In this document: positions 23,090 through 31,282 of the stretch, piece after piece
How the letters are laid out: the number at the start of each line of letters is the position of its first letter
How positions within the stretch are numbered: position 1 is the first letter of the stretch
Origin: Oscillospiraceae bacterium
Lineage (GTDB): Bacteria > Bacillota > Clostridia > Oscillospirales > CAG-272
DNA length: 51,953 bases
Reading direction: 5' to 3'
NCBI GenBank assembly: GCA_015064395.1
Contig: SVSH01000014.1
Span: forward strand, 1 to 51,953
The notes under the pieces: model-generated
The model's input: only the letters and a program-made list of their open reading frames with translations
Databases searched by the model: none
What the model was told of the DNA's origin: nothing
Made by a program: the position numbers and the translations under genes

Positions 23090-23941
23090 TTATTGTTTGC
23101 GATAGACCTTGAAGTCAAACTCGATCTCCGTCTTCAGGCGCTCCAGCGTATCCAGCTTGCGCTTGTCCTCGGGCGAGGTGCGCCAGTAATAGGGCGTCAT
23201 GGAAAACAGATGCGCGATCTGCACTCTGCCCTCCACCTCGATCTCATCCCGAAGCGTCACTTGCTCGCATAGCGTCATATCGGCAGGCAGATCCGCCCGC
23301 TCGGCATTGTCATAGGTGTTTTCATACAGCGCCCGCTTAAGCCCCAAGAGATGCTTCTCTCCTGCCCCCACCAAAAGGAGCAGACCGCCCGGCTTCAGCA
23401 CCCGGCAAAACTCTCCCTCGGCGCAGGGAGCAAAGATATTGACGATCGCATCCACGCTCTCATCCGCCAGCGGCAATTCAAACAAACTCGCCACGGCATA
23501 GTGCGCCGGCACGCCCGTCCGACGGGCGGCACGGGATGCGGCATCCACCGCGTCGCGGGACAGGTCGAAGCCCAACAGCTCGTACGCACCTTCTCCACAG
23601 GCGGCAAGCGCGCCGGTGTAATACCCTTCCCCACAGCCCGCGTCGACGATCAGCCCTCGCGGAAGATAACGGCGGACAAGCTCGCACAGCCCCTCGGCCG
23701 CCACGCGGTAGTAGCCGGCGGACAAAAAGGCCGTCCGCGCCCTCACTGCCTCCTTGGCGTCCCCGCCGCCACTATGGCGGGGAGACAGATGCACGTAGCC
23801 ACTGCGGGCGCGATCGTAGGTATGCTTTTTCGCGCCCAGGCAGTACAAAACACCCGCGCCGCAATTCACGTCCTCCTGCATGGGCGCACCGCACACCGGG
23901 CAGCGCAACGCACGCAGATAAGCTGCATTTTGTTCGTTCAT
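23090..23941 (-). CDS. RlmA-type 23S rRNA (guanine-N1)-methyltransferase
   Basis: About 283 residues. A zinc-binding start (CPVCGAPM, later LYCLGAKKHTYDRARSGYVHL) is followed by GDAKEAVRARTAFLSAGYY and a Rossmann methyltransferase core (LIVDAGCGEGYYTGAL, LGFDLSRDAV, VNIFAPCAEGEFCRVLKPGG). This order is that of RlmA, which methylates G745 or G748 in helix 35 of 23S rRNA and in the second case affects tylosin-class macrolide binding. Which base is the target is not decidable here. Starts at GTG 23953 and 23947 are possible; ATG 23941 is used. It follows the histidine kinase gene by 8 bp. Confidence 0.85.
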   Translation of the reverse strand: MNEQNAAYLRALRCPVCGAPMQEDVNCGAGVLYCLGAKKHTYDRARSGYVHLSPRHSGGGDAKEAVRARTAFLSAGYYRVAAEGLCELVRRYLPRGLIVDAGCGEGYYTGALAACGEGAYELLGFDLSRDAVDAASRAARRTGVPAHYAVASLFELPLADESVDAIVNIFAPCAEGEFCRVLKPGGLLLLVGAGEKHLLGLKRALYENTYDNAERADLPADMTLCEQVTLRDEIEVEGRVQIAHLFSMTPYYWRTSPEDKRKLDTLERLKTEIEFDFKVYRKQ

Positions 23942-23949
23942 CTTCACAG

Positions 23950-25557
23950 TCACTCCTCACCCAAGTCTTCTTCCGGTGCCAGGGGCAATTCAAACCAAAA
24001 TTCCGAGCCCTCGCCCGGCGTGCTGTTCACCCCGTACTGTGCCCCATGCGCCTCGAGCGCACCCTTGACGATGGACAGCCCCAGGCCCGTTCCGATCATG
24101 GCGCGTCGGTGCACCCGATCGACCTTATAATAGCGGTCCCAAATATAGGGCAGCTGCTCTGCCTCAATGCCCGCGCCGTGATCCCGCACCAGAATGCGGA
24201 CAGCGCCGTCTATGACGCGCTGCTCCACCTCGACGACGCGATCCGCGCCGCAATAGTTGACAGCGTTGTTGATCAGATTATACACAGCTTGCAGGATCAG
24301 GGTACGATCCGCGATCACCTCCACCGATCTGTCGGCGGTGAATCGAATGGAATACCCCTCGTGACGGATGAGCTTGTCGTATCGCTCCATCGTCTTGCGC
24401 ACGGTTGCGGTCAGATCAAATCGCTCCGCCTCGGGCGCGCGCACGCCCGATTGCAGACGGGACAGATCCAAGAGGTCGTTGACCAACCCGGACAGGTGCT
24501 CGGCCTCGTCGATGATGACCTGCACGTTCTCGGGTGTGTTTTCGCCGGGCAGATCCCGCATGACCTCGCCATATCCCGTGATCAGGGTCAGGGGGGTGCG
24601 CAGGTCGTGGGAAATGTTGGCGATCAGCTCCTTTTGCAGTCGGTCCGTCTTGGACAGCTCGTCCGCCGCAAAGTTGAGCGTCTGCGCCAGCTCACGCGTT
24701 TCACGGTAGCCCTGGCCGCTGAAGCGGACATCATAATTGCCCTCCGCCAGGATGCGTGCCGATTCGTTCATTCTCACCAAAGGGCGGGAAATGCGGCGGG
24801 ACATCATCCACGCCAGGATCAGAGCGCTGACCAGCAGGATCAGGGCGATCCAGCTGAACTGGGCATACAAGGTAGACACCATAGCGTTCAGGGGCTCCAG
24901 CTCCGAGTCCAGCATAATGACGTATTCCATGCCGTCCGCCCCCGTTTTGATACGGGCAAGCACCGCAGAAACGTCATCGTTTTTGTGGGCGATCACGGGA
25001 TTTTTGACTTCCTCATCAGGGATCTGAGTGCTCTCGCGCACCGTTCCGTCGTTGTCCATCCAGATCATACCGCCGCGATGGAACTTGACCTTGCCCGAAT
25101 AAGTGCCGCCCTCCTCTTTCGCGAGGCGATACAGCCTTGCAATGCGGTCGCCGCTGATGTGGTGGATGATACAACCGTCCGAAATGTCGGCCGAGGCCAC
25201 GATGCGAGCACGATCCCCTTCGACCCGCCACACCTGAATGCAGGTGTTGTAGGTCTCGGCATACTCCCAAACGGCGTCGTCAAACACGGACGAAGGGAGC
25301 GTCGCCCCTTCGTTTTCCAAGGCAAGCGCAAGCCCGTCTGCCGTCTGCCCCATCTCGCGACGCTTGATGTTTTCGTAAAAAGGCACCAGCATATGAACCT
25401 GAAACACCCAAAGCACGATCAGGGCAAAGGCAATAAATAAGCTCAAATATCCCAGCAGTCTCCACTGGATACCAATGCCCCGACTCTCGGATGGGCGGCA
25501 AAACAAGGCGCGGTGTATCCGCGCCTTGATATGTTTCTTTTTATCCAGCGTTGTCAT
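23950..25557 (-). CDS. Sensor histidine kinase with extracellular sensor domain and HAMP
   Basis: 535 residues. Order: cytoplasmic N-terminus; helix 1 (about 33-55); an extracellular sensor region of about 175 residues; helix 2 (about 235-252); HAMP (about 252-305); HisKA with His317 in ANISHDLRTPLT; HATPase with NLINNAVNYCG, VRDHGAGIE and GTGLGLSIVKG. It autophosphorylates and passes phosphate to the adjacent response regulator. The sensor domain gives no clear ligand. ATG 25557 follows AAGGAGAT. An upstream in-frame ATG (25605) would overlap the regulator gene. Confidence 0.92.
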   Translation of the reverse strand: MTTLDKKKHIKARIHRALFCRPSESRGIGIQWRLLGYLSLFIAFALIVLWVFQVHMLVPFYENIKRREMGQTADGLALALENEGATLPSSVFDDAVWEYAETYNTCIQVWRVEGDRARIVASADISDGCIIHHISGDRIARLYRLAKEEGGTYSGKVKFHRGGMIWMDNDGTVRESTQIPDEEVKNPVIAHKNDDVSAVLARIKTGADGMEYVIMLDSELEPLNAMVSTLYAQFSWIALILLVSALILAWMMSRRISRPLVRMNESARILAEGNYDVRFSGQGYRETRELAQTLNFAADELSKTDRLQKELIANISHDLRTPLTLITGYGEVMRDLPGENTPENVQVIIDEAEHLSGLVNDLLDLSRLQSGVRAPEAERFDLTATVRKTMERYDKLIRHEGYSIRFTADRSVEVIADRTLILQAVYNLINNAVNYCGADRVVEVEQRVIDGAVRILVRDHGAGIEAEQLPYIWDRYYKVDRVHRRAMIGTGLGLSIVKGALEAHGAQYGVNSTPGEGSEFWFELPLAPEEDLGEE

Positions 25558-25591
25558 ACACGATCTCCTTCCGTCCGTCCTTGCAAAGGGA

Positions 25592-26287
25592 TCAGCGCTC
25601 CTCAAAACGATACCCTACCCCACGCAATGTCACAATATATGAGCTATAGCGTCCCAAGCTGCGGCGAAGCAGCTTGATATGGGTGTCCAAGGTTCGGGCA
25701 TCGCCGTAAAAATCGTAGCCCCACACCTCGCAGATCAGCTTCTCGCGCGACAGGGCAATGTTGCGGTTGGTAAGCAAATAGAAAAACAGGTCGTATTCCT
25801 TGGGAGACATCTCCACCCGCTCGCCGTCGATATAGACCAGGCGCGCCGTGATATCCGCCCGAAGTCCTCCACCGTCCAGCTCGATGACCTCGTTGCGGCG
25901 GCCTGCCTCCTTCTCTTGTGCGGATTTTTGTACCCGCTTCATGATCGCTCCCACGCGCAGCATCAGCTCCTTGGGGGAAAAGGGCTTCATGACGTAATCG
26001 TCAATGCCCACCTCAAAGCCATTGATACGGTCGTATTCCTCGCCGCGTGCGGACAGCATGATAATGGGAGTCTGGCATACCTTACGGATCTCGCGGCAGG
26101 CGGAAAATCCGTCCAGCTCGGGCATCATGATATCCATGATGATCAGATCATAGGTATTGGCACGGCACATGAGCACCGCGTCCATGCCATTGCCTGCCTC
26201 GCTGACGGTGTGTCCCTCAAATTCGGCATATTTTTTGATAATGGTACGGATGCGTACCTCGTCGTCAACGACTAATATGTGATACAT
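25592..26287 (-). CDS. OmpR/PhoB-family response regulator
   Basis: 231 residues. The receiver domain has acidic pair Asp8/Asp9, phospho-acceptor Asp52 (IIMDIMMPELDG) and Lys101 (VMKPFSPKEL); the winged-helix DNA-binding domain covers about 135-230 (SREKLICEVWGYDFYGDART ending TLRGVGYRFEE). All phosphorylation residues are intact. It is upstream of its cognate kinase, and 36 bp downstream of a PDZ protein gene that may belong to the same operon and pathway. Confidence 0.94.
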   Translation of the reverse strand: MYHILVVDDEVRIRTIIKKYAEFEGHTVSEAGNGMDAVLMCRANTYDLIIMDIMMPELDGFSACREIRKVCQTPIIMLSARGEEYDRINGFEVGIDDYVMKPFSPKELMLRVGAIMKRVQKSAQEKEAGRRNEVIELDGGGLRADITARLVYIDGERVEMSPKEYDLFFYLLTNRNIALSREKLICEVWGYDFYGDARTLDTHIKLLRRSLGRYSSYIVTLRGVGYRFEER

Positions 26288-26323
26288 TCGTCCACGCTCC
26301 TTTTTTCAGTCTTGATCCATCGG

Positions 26324-27010
26324 TCATCTTATATCGAAATAAATCCCCTCGGTCAAATATTCGCGCAGTGTAACTTCGACCGTCACCGTCGTCTCAACCA
26401 TTTGCTGACAACCATCTTGCTCCCTTACCTGCGCCCTGATGACCTCAAATGTAACCGTTTCGCCAACGGAGCAGGCGTCGCATATGCGCTGTGCGTCTGC
26501 CGCCGAGGCAACGGGTGTACCGTTGATGCTCAACAGATAATCGCCGTATTGCAATTCGTCGCTGTACTTCGATTCCACCACATAGGCGCCCAGGCGGGCC
26601 AATTTGAAATTACACCAGGCAGTCACTCTGTTGGAGACGTCGTACAAGGTCAATCCCGTGTCCACTTGGCCTCGCTCACATTCATCACCGTCGTCCGAGA
26701 CAACGTCAGAGATCCTTTCTCCGTCTGAAGTCTCAAAGCCAGGCAAATTCTCGTTTCCGTCGAACGGGAGGCTGTCGTTATCCTGAAACAGAAAATCAAT
26801 CGTCAGGACACCCATCGCGTGGGCAACAAGACAGGCCGACAGGGCTAATACCAGCATCACGGCAATTACCGCGATCTTCTTTGCCCATCTTTGAGAGCGA
26901 GACCTTGTTATCGATTCTTGTATGGCGCTGTTATTCGTATGTGAGGATGTATATTCAGTGCAGTCGTTCTGATTCTGATCATTGTTGTCATCCCAATGAC
27001 TTTGATTCAT
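26324..27010 (-). CDS. Membrane-anchored PDZ-domain protein lacking a protease domain
   Basis: 228 residues: an Asn/Asp/Ser-rich cytoplasmic N-terminus, one membrane helix (KIAVIAVMLVLALSACLVAHA, about 45-65), an acidic linker, and a C-terminal PDZ-like domain (LGAYVVESKYSDELQYGDYL then LSINGTPVASAADAQ and VGETVTFEVIR). HtrA serine proteases have the same membrane-anchor-plus-PDZ outline, but no His-Asp-Ser protease domain is present. ATG 27010 follows AAAGGATGAG. It may bind exported or misfolded proteins and inform the adjacent two-component system; that is inference from position. Confidence 0.75.
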   Translation of the reverse strand: MNQSHWDDNNDQNQNDCTEYTSSHTNNSAIQESITRSRSQRWAKKIAVIAVMLVLALSACLVAHAMGVLTIDFLFQDNDSLPFDGNENLPGFETSDGERISDVVSDDGDECERGQVDTGLTLYDVSNRVTAWCNFKLARLGAYVVESKYSDELQYGDYLLSINGTPVASAADAQRICDACSVGETVTFEVIRAQVREQDGCQQMVETTVTVEVTLREYLTEGIYFDIR

Positions 27011-27150
27011 CACTACTCATCCTTTCTTCATGGGGTGCTCATTTTGCGCAGCCTTGCGCTGTACGGTCTCATTATAACCGACATTTGTGACTATTTTATG
27101 AAGACGAGACAAAAAGTGATTGAAATATCGAAAAAATCCAGACGATGTCC

Positions 27151-27179
27151 TTGTTTTGGGACAGGTTTTGTTGTATAAT
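27151..27179 (+). promoter_or_regulatory. Promoter of the QueG-like/addBA operon
   Basis: TTGTTT (27151-27156), 17-bp spacer, TATAAT (27174-27179), 54 bp before the first gene. Confidence 0.7.
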
Positions 27180-27232
27180 AGTTTTGGTATACTACATTAT
27201 TACGAGCCGCGCGCGGCGGAAAGGAGAGAACG

Positions 27233-28096
27233 ATGCCTCTGCGCTCTTATTTATCCGAATATGGCATTGACCTGTGCGGCGTTCTGCCTCTGTGTGAGTG
27301 CACCGTCAAGCGACCCTATCTGCTTGAACGAGCCGGCTTTACTGTCGATGGACAAGCGCAAACGTACGCTTGCATCTTTGCCGTTCCCTACCTGACCCCC
27401 GCGGCAGACACCCCTCATCGCAATCTGTCCGCCTACGCCGTCAGCGAGGATTATCACGTCTTTTTTGCACAGCTTTACGATGAGCTGCTCCCCCGCCTGC
27501 AAAAAGATTTCCCCGGCCATCGCTTTGCCGCCTTTGTCGATCACTCCCCCATTGACGAGATCGACGCGGCTGTTCGCGTGGGCCTTGGCGTGAGGGGACG
27601 GCATCACCTGCTCCTGACCGAGCGTCATTCCTCTTACGTCTTTTTGGGTGAGATCATCACCGATCTCCCCTTGACTCCTACCCCGACGGCACTACCCGAG
27701 CAGCTTCGCGTCTGCCATCATTGCGGCGCGTGTCTGGCGGCTTGCCCCATGCAGGTCGAGGGCGGCGAGTGCCGCTCGGCGCTCACCCAGAAGAAAGGGG
27801 CCTTGAACGAGCAAGAAGCAACATGCTTGACCGCCTTCCCCAGCCTTTGGGGATGCGACATTTGCCAGGAGGTCTGCCCCTACACCGCCCACGCGCGGGC
27901 AAGAGGGACACTCTACACTGACATTCCCTTTTTCCATCAAAACACCGTCGCCCATCTTTCCCTTGACGTGCTGGATGGTATGGACGACGCTACCTTCTCC
28001 CGCCGCGCCTATGCCTGGCGGGGACGCGACGTGATCCGTCGCAATCTGCTTCTGAAGCAGACCGCATCGCAAAGCACTACGGGAAAGGAGGGCTGA
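27233..28096 (+). CDS. QueG-like double 4Fe-4S cluster protein (epoxyqueuosine reductase family)
   Basis: 287 residues. Two ferredoxin-type cysteine clusters near residues 164-220 (CHHCGACLAACPM and CDICQEVCPYT) follow an N-terminal cobalamin-binding-like region with VDHSPIDEIDAAVRVGLGVRG and SYVFLGEIITDLPL. This is the order of QueG, which reduces epoxyqueuosine in tRNA. It is shorter than E. coli QueG and the active-site region (FVDHSPIDEI instead of VDTGPVLER-type) is diverged, so it may be a paralogue with another substrate. The start follows AAAGGAGAGAACG. It is four bases from addB. Confidence 0.75.
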   Translation: MPLRSYLSEYGIDLCGVLPLCECTVKRPYLLERAGFTVDGQAQTYACIFAVPYLTPAADTPHRNLSAYAVSEDYHVFFAQLYDELLPRLQKDFPGHRFAAFVDHSPIDEIDAAVRVGLGVRGRHHLLLTERHSSYVFLGEIITDLPLTPTPTALPEQLRVCHHCGACLAACPMQVEGGECRSALTQKKGALNEQEATCLTAFPSLWGCDICQEVCPYTAHARARGTLYTDIPFFHQNTVAHLSLDVLDGMDDATFSRRAYAWRGRDVIRRNLLLKQTASQSTTGKEG

Positions 28097-28099
28097 GTC

Positions 28100-31000
28100 A
28101 TGCTTCGTTTCATTTTAGGTGGGGCGGGAAGCGGCAAGTCCACCCGACTGACCGAGCGCATCGCACAGGACGTAGCCAATCGTCACCCCGCCTGGCTGAT
28201 CATCCCGGAGCAGCAGGCCAACTTAAGCGAGCGCACCATGCTGCCCAAGCTTCCCACCGCCGCCGGCCTGACCTTTTCCATCACCGGCTTCTCTCGCCTG
28301 TGCGACCAGGTTACCGCCCGCTTTGGCGGCCGCCCCATCACCCCCTTGCAGGGGGGGCTTTGTTTCCTTCTTATGTGGCAAAATTTGCGCGAGATGTCGG
28401 GACTTTTGACCGAATATAACACCGTCTCTCCCCGTTCCGACGCCAATCTGACCTCGCTTCTGCTCCAGACCATCGACGAGTTGCGAGCCGACGCCATCAC
28501 GCCTGCCATGCTGGAGGGAGCGGCCAACCGCTTGCCCGAGACGGCCGCTCTGCGACCCAAATTGTACGATCTGGCCCTTTTGTACGCCGCTTACGACAAC
28601 AGCATCGCCGAGGCGTTTGACGGCGCTCGGTATGATGCCGTCGCCCATCTGGCCGAGCTGCTCAGTCGGCATGACTATTTTGTGGGCGGCCACGTATACA
28701 TTGACTCCTTTACCAGCTTTACCGCCGAGGAATACGACGTTTTGCGGCACATTCTTCGTCAAGCGGCAGAGGTGACCGTCACCCTGTGTCTGGACGAGAC
28801 ACTGACCACACAGCCCTCGCATGAAAGTCCTCTTGACACCTACCGTCGTCTGCTTCGCCTGTGCGAGGAGGAGCACGTAAGTGTCGAGTGCGAAACGCTG
28901 ACTCAAAACCACCGCACGATAGAGCCCGAGCTTCAGATATTGGAGCGCAGTCTTTGGGATCTTTCCAAGATTGCCGAATCGCTGGATCAGCCCGGGGAAG
29001 CCGAGCGAGGCGCTATCACGCTCCTGCGTTGCTCCAACGTATACGCCGAGGTCGAGGCGACCGCCCTGCACGTGCTGGATCTGGTGCATCAGGGCTATCG
29101 CTTTGGCGACATCGCCGTCGTCGTGCGCGACAGCGAGAGCTATCGCGGCATTTTGGATGCCGCCTTTGAGCGCTACGGCATCCCCTTCTATTTTTCAGAG
29201 AAGACCTCTCTTTCTCAAAAGCCGCTCTCCCGCCTGATCCTCAGCGCTCTGCGCGCCGTTGCCCGCGCTTGGCAGGCGCAGGATATTCTGACGTTGCTCA
29301 AAACAGGCCTTTGCCCCGTAAGCGGGCGGGATCTTGACCTGTTTGAGCAGTACGTTTCCACCTGGAACATTACAGGAGCCGCCTTTGCCGCTCCCACCTG
29401 GACCCGCAACCCCGACGGCTATACGGACCGTATTTCTCCGCGCGGAAAGGAGATCCTGGAGGCGGCCAATCGGGTGCGGGAGACCATCATGACGCCTCTG
29501 CTCCGTCTGCATAGCGCAATGCGGGGGGAGGATACGTTGCCCGCCCGTTGTGCCGCGCTGTACGACTTTATGCAGGATCTGTCCATCGCCGAGCGCTCCG
29601 CCGCGCTGGCCGAGCAGGAGCTCGCCGCCGGATACCTCAAGCAGGCGGGCGAAACCGTGCGTGTCTACGACACTATTCTCTCCACGCTGACCCAGATCAG
29701 CGCCCATATGCCGAGTGCACGCCTTGACACCGAGGAATTTGCCACGGCCCTGTCCATGGTATTTGATGCGACCGAGATCGCTTCCGTTCCCTCTCTCCAC
29801 GACAGCGTCACCATTGGCTCTGCCGCCACGCTCCGCGTGGAAAACGTGGCCGTTTCCTTTGTGTTGGGTCTGAATGAGGGCGAATTCCCCAAGGCAGTTG
29901 CCACTGCGGGCCTTTTGTGCGACGCCGAGCGTCGACAGCTGGCCGAGGTGGGCATCCGACTCAGCGGCGGCAACGACATGCGCGCCTCGGAGGAGCTGCT
30001 GTACCTCCATCGCGCCATGACCAAGCCCTCGGACAAGCTGTTTGTCTCTCGCCAGCTTTGCTCACCCGACGGCAATGAAAAATCCCCCTCCGTCGCCTAC
30101 AACCGTCTCCTCTTTTTGTTCCCCTATCTCAAGGACAGCATGAGAGAATTTGATCTTTCCATGATCGCACCGCAAAAAAAGAAGGCGGACGAGCCCTCTT
30201 GGGCGTCAGAGGAAACAGACGACGGGCTGTATCAGTCCCAACCCCCCAGCGAGCAGGATCTGCCGCCTCAAGTCCTCGCCAACATCTTTAGGGGAGACTC
30301 GCTGTGGCTCTCGCAATCCCGTATTCAGACCTTTGTTCAATGCCCTTACAGCTATTTTTGTCAATACTATCTTGCGCCCCGCGAGCGCGAGGTGGCACGC
30401 ATCGACGCCGCCGACAGCGGAACCTTTCTCCATTTTGTCCTGGAGCATTTCCTGCGCCGTTGCCTGGACGAGGATGGGACCTTCCGCCAGCCGGCCAAGG
30501 AGGATATCGAGCCTCTCTCTGACCGTATCGTCAGTGAATATCTGCGCAATTTTGCCGGTTTGATCACAACGGACCTTCGCACCCTCCATATCTTCCGCCG
30601 CCTGCGCGCCCTGACGCTGACACTTTTGCGGGACATCCTGGAGGAGCTGTCGCACAGCCGCTTTACCCCCTGCGCATTTGAGTTGAGCATCGGTGGCAAC
30701 GCACCCGACTCCCCCGCTCCATACGAGATCCCGCTGGACGACGGCAGACGCATTTGCCTGGGCGGCACTATCGACCGCGTGGACGTCTACCGCAAGGATG
30801 ACACCATCTACTTCCGCGTCATTGACTACAAGAGCAGTGCCAAGGAGTTTTCTTTGAACGACGTGCGCCACGGGATCAATCTGCAAATGCTGATCTATCT
30901 GTTCACCCTCTGCCGTCCGCAAGATACCCATCCGGCCGGTGTGCTGTACGTAGCTACCGTCGAGGAAAAGGGCAAGCCCGTGCCCAGTCGCACAGGACTC

Positions 31001-31270
31001 CTTTTGGATGATACTGACATTCTCCTGGCCATGAACGACGAGCTTGACCCCGCGTATCTAGCAGGAATTTCACAGAAAAAGGACGGCACCCTGACAGGCG
31101 CCGCCCGCACGGATGCCCATGAACTGCAACAGCTCGAGGAGGACATCCGTAAGACCCTTCGCCGCATCGGCGAGGATATGCTGGCCGGTCGCGCCCGCCG
31201 CACCCCCAGCGAGGATGCCTGCCGCTTCTGCGCCATCCGCACCGGCTGCCCCGACGCTATTTTGGAATAA
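28100..31270 (+). CDS. addB: ATP-dependent nuclease subunit AddB
   Basis: 1056 residues, half of the AddAB helicase-nuclease that processes double-strand breaks for RecA loading at Chi sites. A helicase-like fold with an active-looking Walker A (GGAGSGKS, residues 7-14) starts the protein; the C-terminal nuclease has IDYKSS near residue 909. The iron-sulfur cluster cysteines are Cys748, Cys1041, Cys1044 and Cys1050, the exact C-x2-C-x5-C spacing of B. subtilis AddB. It is slightly shorter than the Bacillus protein (1166). It is directly followed by addA. Confidence 0.95.
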   Translation: MLRFILGGAGSGKSTRLTERIAQDVANRHPAWLIIPEQQANLSERTMLPKLPTAAGLTFSITGFSRLCDQVTARFGGRPITPLQGGLCFLLMWQNLREMSGLLTEYNTVSPRSDANLTSLLLQTIDELRADAITPAMLEGAANRLPETAALRPKLYDLALLYAAYDNSIAEAFDGARYDAVAHLAELLSRHDYFVGGHVYIDSFTSFTAEEYDVLRHILRQAAEVTVTLCLDETLTTQPSHESPLDTYRRLLRLCEEEHVSVECETLTQNHRTIEPELQILERSLWDLSKIAESLDQPGEAERGAITLLRCSNVYAEVEATALHVLDLVHQGYRFGDIAVVVRDSESYRGILDAAFERYGIPFYFSEKTSLSQKPLSRLILSALRAVARAWQAQDILTLLKTGLCPVSGRDLDLFEQYVSTWNITGAAFAAPTWTRNPDGYTDRISPRGKEILEAANRVRETIMTPLLRLHSAMRGEDTLPARCAALYDFMQDLSIAERSAALAEQELAAGYLKQAGETVRVYDTILSTLTQISAHMPSARLDTEEFATALSMVFDATEIASVPSLHDSVTIGSAATLRVENVAVSFVLGLNEGEFPKAVATAGLLCDAERRQLAEVGIRLSGGNDMRASEELLYLHRAMTKPSDKLFVSRQLCSPDGNEKSPSVAYNRLLFLFPYLKDSMREFDLSMIAPQKKKADEPSWASEETDDGLYQSQPPSEQDLPPQVLANIFRGDSLWLSQSRIQTFVQCPYSYFCQYYLAPREREVARIDAADSGTFLHFVLEHFLRRCLDEDGTFRQPAKEDIEPLSDRIVSEYLRNFAGLITTDLRTLHIFRRLRALTLTLLRDILEELSHSRFTPCAFELSIGGNAPDSPAPYEIPLDDGRRICLGGTIDRVDVYRKDDTIYFRVIDYKSSAKEFSLNDVRHGINLQMLIYLFTLCRPQDTHPAGVLYVATVEEKGKPVPSRTGLLLDDTDILLAMNDELDPAYLAGISQKKDGTLTGAARTDAHELQQLEEDIRKTLRRIGEDMLAGRARRTPSEDACRFCAIRTGCPDAILE

Positions 31271-31282
31271 GGAGGAATCACT

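Noticed and set aside
23536-25440. 634-residue open frame on the plus strand opposite the methyltransferase and kinase
   Set aside because: Shadow of two well-supported genes.
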